Below the pieces are notes generated by a model, which worked only from the letters and a program-made list of their open reading frames with translations, searched no databases and was not told where the DNA came from. From PALSA-1004 sp041483135 (GTDB lineage Bacteria > Pseudomonadota > Gammaproteobacteria > Burkholderiales > SG8-41): DNA of 64,000 bases. The stretch spans positions 42,005-106,004 of the forward strand of contig JBGPFE010000012.1 in the NCBI GenBank assembly GCA_041483135.1, given 5' to 3'. The position numbers and the translations under genes are program-made. Shown here in pieces: positions 61,267 to 64,000 of the stretch; position 1 is the first letter of the stretch; the number at the start of each line of letters is the position of its first letter.

Positions 61267-64000
61267 ATGAAGAAATCGAGTCGCGGAAAGCGCAAGTCCT
61301 GGCAGCGCAAACTGGTGACCATGGCGGTCGCTGCGTGTTTTGCCGCCGAAGTTGCGCATGCCGCCCCGAACCTCCCGTACGGCCCAACCGTGATCAACGG
61401 TCAGGTCTTCTTCAATTACAACGGTAACCTGCTGCAGCTCACCAACACGCCCGGCGCGATCGTCAACTGGCAGGGCTTCTCGATCGGCGTAAATCAACTC
61501 GTTCAGATTCTCCAGCAGTCCTCCTCCAGCTACATCATGAACCGTGTCACCGGCGTTGACCCGTCGGTCATACTGGGCGGGCTGCAGTCGAACGGTCGCG
61601 TATTCCTGATCAATCCGGCCGGCATTACGTTTGGCGCCGGCGCGCAGATCAACACAGCGGGCCTCGTTGCGTCAACCCTGGCGCTGTCGGATTCCGATTT
61701 TCTGGCGGGACGTTATCGCTTTACCGAAGTGCCCGGCGCCGGCGGCATCACCAATCAAGGCAACATAACCACGTCCGCCGGCGGCAGCGTTTATATCATT
61801 GCATCGAGCATCACCAACTCGGGGATCATCCGCAGCGACAACGGTGAAATCCTGCTCGCCGCAGGCAAGAGCGTAGAACTTGTCAGTCCGAATTCCCCCG
61901 ACGTCCGGGTGAAGATCACCGCGCCCGATAACCAGGCGGTCAACCTGGGGCAAATCATTGCGCAGGGCGGCAAGGTCGGCATATACGGTGGTTTGATTCG
62001 CCAAAGTGGCGTGGTCAACGCGAACGCTGCCGTGAGGGGTGAGAACGGCAAGATAGTTTTCAAGGCGACGAAGGATGTCAAGCTCGAAGCCGGCAGCATT
62101 ACCACCGCAAACGGACCGACCGGCGGCTCGATCTCGATCCAGTCGGACACCGGCAAGGCGGTTGTCGCGGGCACGGTCGAGGCGAACGGCACGCAAGGCA
62201 AAGGCGGCACGATAACAGTTGCCGGGCAGCAGGGCGTAGCGGTCGAGTCCACCGCGCGCATCACGGCCAACGGTACTGAAGGCGGGAGCGTGACGCTTAC
62301 CTCGACGGCCGGGGCGGTAACGGTCGCAGCACCGGTAACGGCCAATGCTTCAGTGGGACGCGCGGGCGAGGTCGCGGTGAATGCTGCGACGACTGCGGCG
62401 CTTGCCGCAACCGGGCAGCTCAGCGCCAGCGGCGGGCAAGGTAGTGGCGTGGTCTCGGTAAAGGGTAGCGGCGGCGTCACGTTCGATGCGGCCAGCGTAG
62501 TGCAGGCGAAAGGCGCGACCGGTGGAACCGTGACTGTGCAAGCCGACCAGGGCGCAGTCCTGGCGCAGGGAACAATTGACGTCACTGCAACGGACGGAGT
62601 TGGCGGTAACGTGCACGTTGCCGCGCTCTCGGATATTACGCTCGATGTCGGCAGCCAGATCCTCGCCGAGGGCCGCTCCGGTGGCGAAGTCCGGGTCGAA
62701 TCGCATGAAGGTACTCTTCTCGCTTCCGGTTTGATCGACGGTCAAGGGCAGAATGGCCCCGGCGGACTGGTCTGGTTGCTCGCCCCCCGCGTTGGCCTGA
62801 TCCGCGAGTCGGTGGTGAACGTTTCCGGCCTGACCGGCGGCGGCACGGTTCTCGTCGGTGGCGATTTCCAGGGCAGCAACCCGGATATCCAGAACGCATT
62901 CCGCACTTATGTCGGTCCCGACGTGCACATCACCGCCGACGCGATCCAGAGCGGCGACGGCGGCAAGGTCATTATCTGGGCGGATGAGTGGACGAAGTTT
63001 TACGGTTCGATCACTACAAGGGGTGGTGCTCGGGCAGGCGATGGTGGTTTCGTGGAGGTGTCTGGCAAGCAAACTCTCGATTTCAACGGAAAGGTTGACA
63101 CGACTGCTCCACACGGCACGACTGGTACGCTCTTGCTTGACCCGACCGACATCAATGTCGTCGCGGCGGGCCAAGAAACGATCAATCTGACTGATGTCGA
63201 CAATTTCACTGATGCTGATATTGGCGGCGCAGACACCAAGATCCTCAACACCGCGCTTGAGGCAAACACCAACGTCATTCTGCAAGCAACGCAAGACATT
63301 AATTTCAATGCGGCGGTGACCAATGCGAACGTCGGCAGGACTCTCGTAGCGCAAGCTGGCCGTCATATAAACGTCAATCAGAGCGTGTCTTTCCAGGGCT
63401 CCGTTCAGCTTGAAGCCGATTCGCCGCACAGCACAGTGGGAGCTGCCGATGGAACCGGCACCGTCACCATAGCCGCGACAAAGAGCGTTACCGGAAACGG
63501 CGTCACGCTCATCGGTGCCGATTTTGTGATCAGCGGAGGGGTGAATGGCGGAGCCGGCGGCATCACGATCGCTCCGTCGGTCGACGGTGTGGCCATAAGC
63601 ACCACCCAGCTGTCAAATCCAGAAATTGCGAGCCTGAGCTCTACCGGGCTCCTTACGATTGGCCAAGCGACAACCGCGGGAGCGAATGGAACCGGGGGCG
63701 GCTCGACTGTTACGGCAGGGACATTGACCATCAATGCGGCTCAAGCCGTAACCATAGCTGGCACGGTCGGTACGAGCGTATCGTTAATCGCGAAGAATGG
63801 GGTGACGTTTAACGACTCAGCGACGTCGAGTCAGTCGACCAGCATCAATGCGGATGCCGACAACGACGGCACGGGCACGCTGACGGTGGCGGCCGCCAAG
63901 ACGGTGAACACCACGGGTGCTGCGCTGAACATCACGGCGGCGGACGTGGATCTCTTGGGCAACTTGAACAGCGGGGCGGCGGCGACGAGCATCACGGCCT
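61267..64000 (+). CDS. Filamentous haemagglutinin/TPS-secreted exoprotein, partial (runs off right edge)
   Basis: At least 911 codons, 3' end outside the window. Long signal peptide of the extended TPS type (MKKSSRGKRKSWQRKLVTMA, VAACFAAEVAHA), then a TPS domain (GAIVNWQGFSIGVNQLVQI; SNGRVFLINPAGITFGAGA carrying the NPxG-like motif). Beyond about 250, dozens of beta-helix repeats appear (GGTVTVQADQGAVLAQGTID, GGSVTLTSTAGAVTV). The partner of the transporter gene just upstream. It is probably an adhesin, contact-dependent effector or matrix protein; the C-terminus, which would decide, is missing. Confidence 0.9.
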   Translation, partial: MKKSSRGKRKSWQRKLVTMAVAACFAAEVAHAAPNLPYGPTVINGQVFFNYNGNLLQLTNTPGAIVNWQGFSIGVNQLVQILQQSSSSYIMNRVTGVDPSVILGGLQSNGRVFLINPAGITFGAGAQINTAGLVASTLALSDSDFLAGRYRFTEVPGAGGITNQGNITTSAGGSVYIIASSITNSGIIRSDNGEILLAAGKSVELVSPNSPDVRVKITAPDNQAVNLGQIIAQGGKVGIYGGLIRQSGVVNANAAVRGENGKIVFKATKDVKLEAGSITTANGPTGGSISIQSDTGKAVVAGTVEANGTQGKGGTITVAGQQGVAVESTARITANGTEGGSVTLTSTAGAVTVAAPVTANASVGRAGEVAVNAATTAALAATGQLSASGGQGSGVVSVKGSGGVTFDAASVVQAKGATGGTVTVQADQGAVLAQGTIDVTATDGVGGNVHVAALSDITLDVGSQILAEGRSGGEVRVESHEGTLLASGLIDGQGQNGPGGLVWLLAPRVGLIRESVVNVSGLTGGGTVLVGGDFQGSNPDIQNAFRTYVGPDVHITADAIQSGDGGKVIIWADEWTKFYGSITTRGGARAGDGGFVEVSGKQTLDFNGKVDTTAPHGTTGTLLLDPTDINVVAAGQETINLTDVDNFTDADIGGADTKILNTALEANTNVILQATQDINFNAAVTNANVGRTLVAQAGRHINVNQSVSFQGSVQLEADSPHSTVGAADGTGTVTIAATKSVTGNGVTLIGADFVISGGVNGGAGGITIAPSVDGVAISTTQLSNPEIASLSSTGLLTIGQATTAGANGTGGGSTVTAGTLTINAAQAVTIAGTVGTSVSLIAKNGVTFNDSATSSQSTSINADADNDGTGTLTVAAAKTVNTTGAALNITAADVDLLGNLNSGAAATSITA

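Overview
The window looks like the chromosome of an uncultured soil or groundwater betaproteobacterium (Burkholderiales-like). Support: high GC, three Bug/TctC receptor genes without TctA/TctB, a DUF3025 protein, a beta-type GlnB next to glutamine-dependent NadE, and many small catabolic operons. No rRNA, tRNA, CRISPR array or intact insertion sequence was seen. || Layout. 1-2250 is a decayed patch: a trypsin-like protease running off the left edge, a large nested palindrome, a fragment of a phage-type family A DNA polymerase, a frameshifted rpoE remnant and an rseA-like anti-sigma gene left without its sigma factor. 2450-16330 holds a 2-hydroxyglutarate-oxidase-like flavoprotein, a DUF3025 protein, a membrane diguanylate cyclase, a 1174-residue coiled-coil/AsmA-like protein, an HD hydrolase, a quinone oxidoreductase, a crotonase, a cysteine-dioxygenase-like cupin, an amidohydrolase, and a PAS protein sharing the AsmA protein's N-terminal module. 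15600-24710 is catabolic: a class I CoA-transferase whose alpha subunit is split by an in-frame TGA, then TctC, an LVIVD-repeat protein, an ASL-type lyase, a D-2-hydroxyacid dehydrogenase and two more TctC. || 24800-28580 holds PhoD, a DUF4440-like secreted protein, a HEPN-like gene that looks like a single integron cassette with its attC, and a toxin-antitoxin pair with a broken toxin. 28665-40237 is a second catabolic region: a fumarate-reductase-type flavoprotein, a VOC protein, a 2-hydroxyacid dehydrogenase, UbiD/UbiX, a thioesterase, an acyl-CoA ligase, a dehydrogenase and a GntR regulator, with a divergent MFS transporter. This set suggests uptake, CoA activation and prenylated-FMN-dependent decarboxylation of an aromatic or unsaturated acid. 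|| 40260-57120 is mostly housekeeping: aldo/keto reductase, GDPD-GlpK, a MacA/MacB-like ABC exporter, NUDIX, NadE, GlnB, an Smr protein and TrxB. 57293-64000 is a two-partner secretion locus: an unusual 1177-residue FhaC-type transporter and the start of a filamentous-haemagglutinin-type exoprotein that leaves the window. || Intergenic spaces repeatedly carry short tandem-repeat arms, often as an inverted pair around a unique centre. Several features are decayed or remodelled: rpoE, polA, the CoA-transferase alpha subunit, the toxin, a flavoprotein tail, duplicated TctC 5' ends and a duplicated NadE active-site segment. All calls come from reading the sequence; no database search was run.
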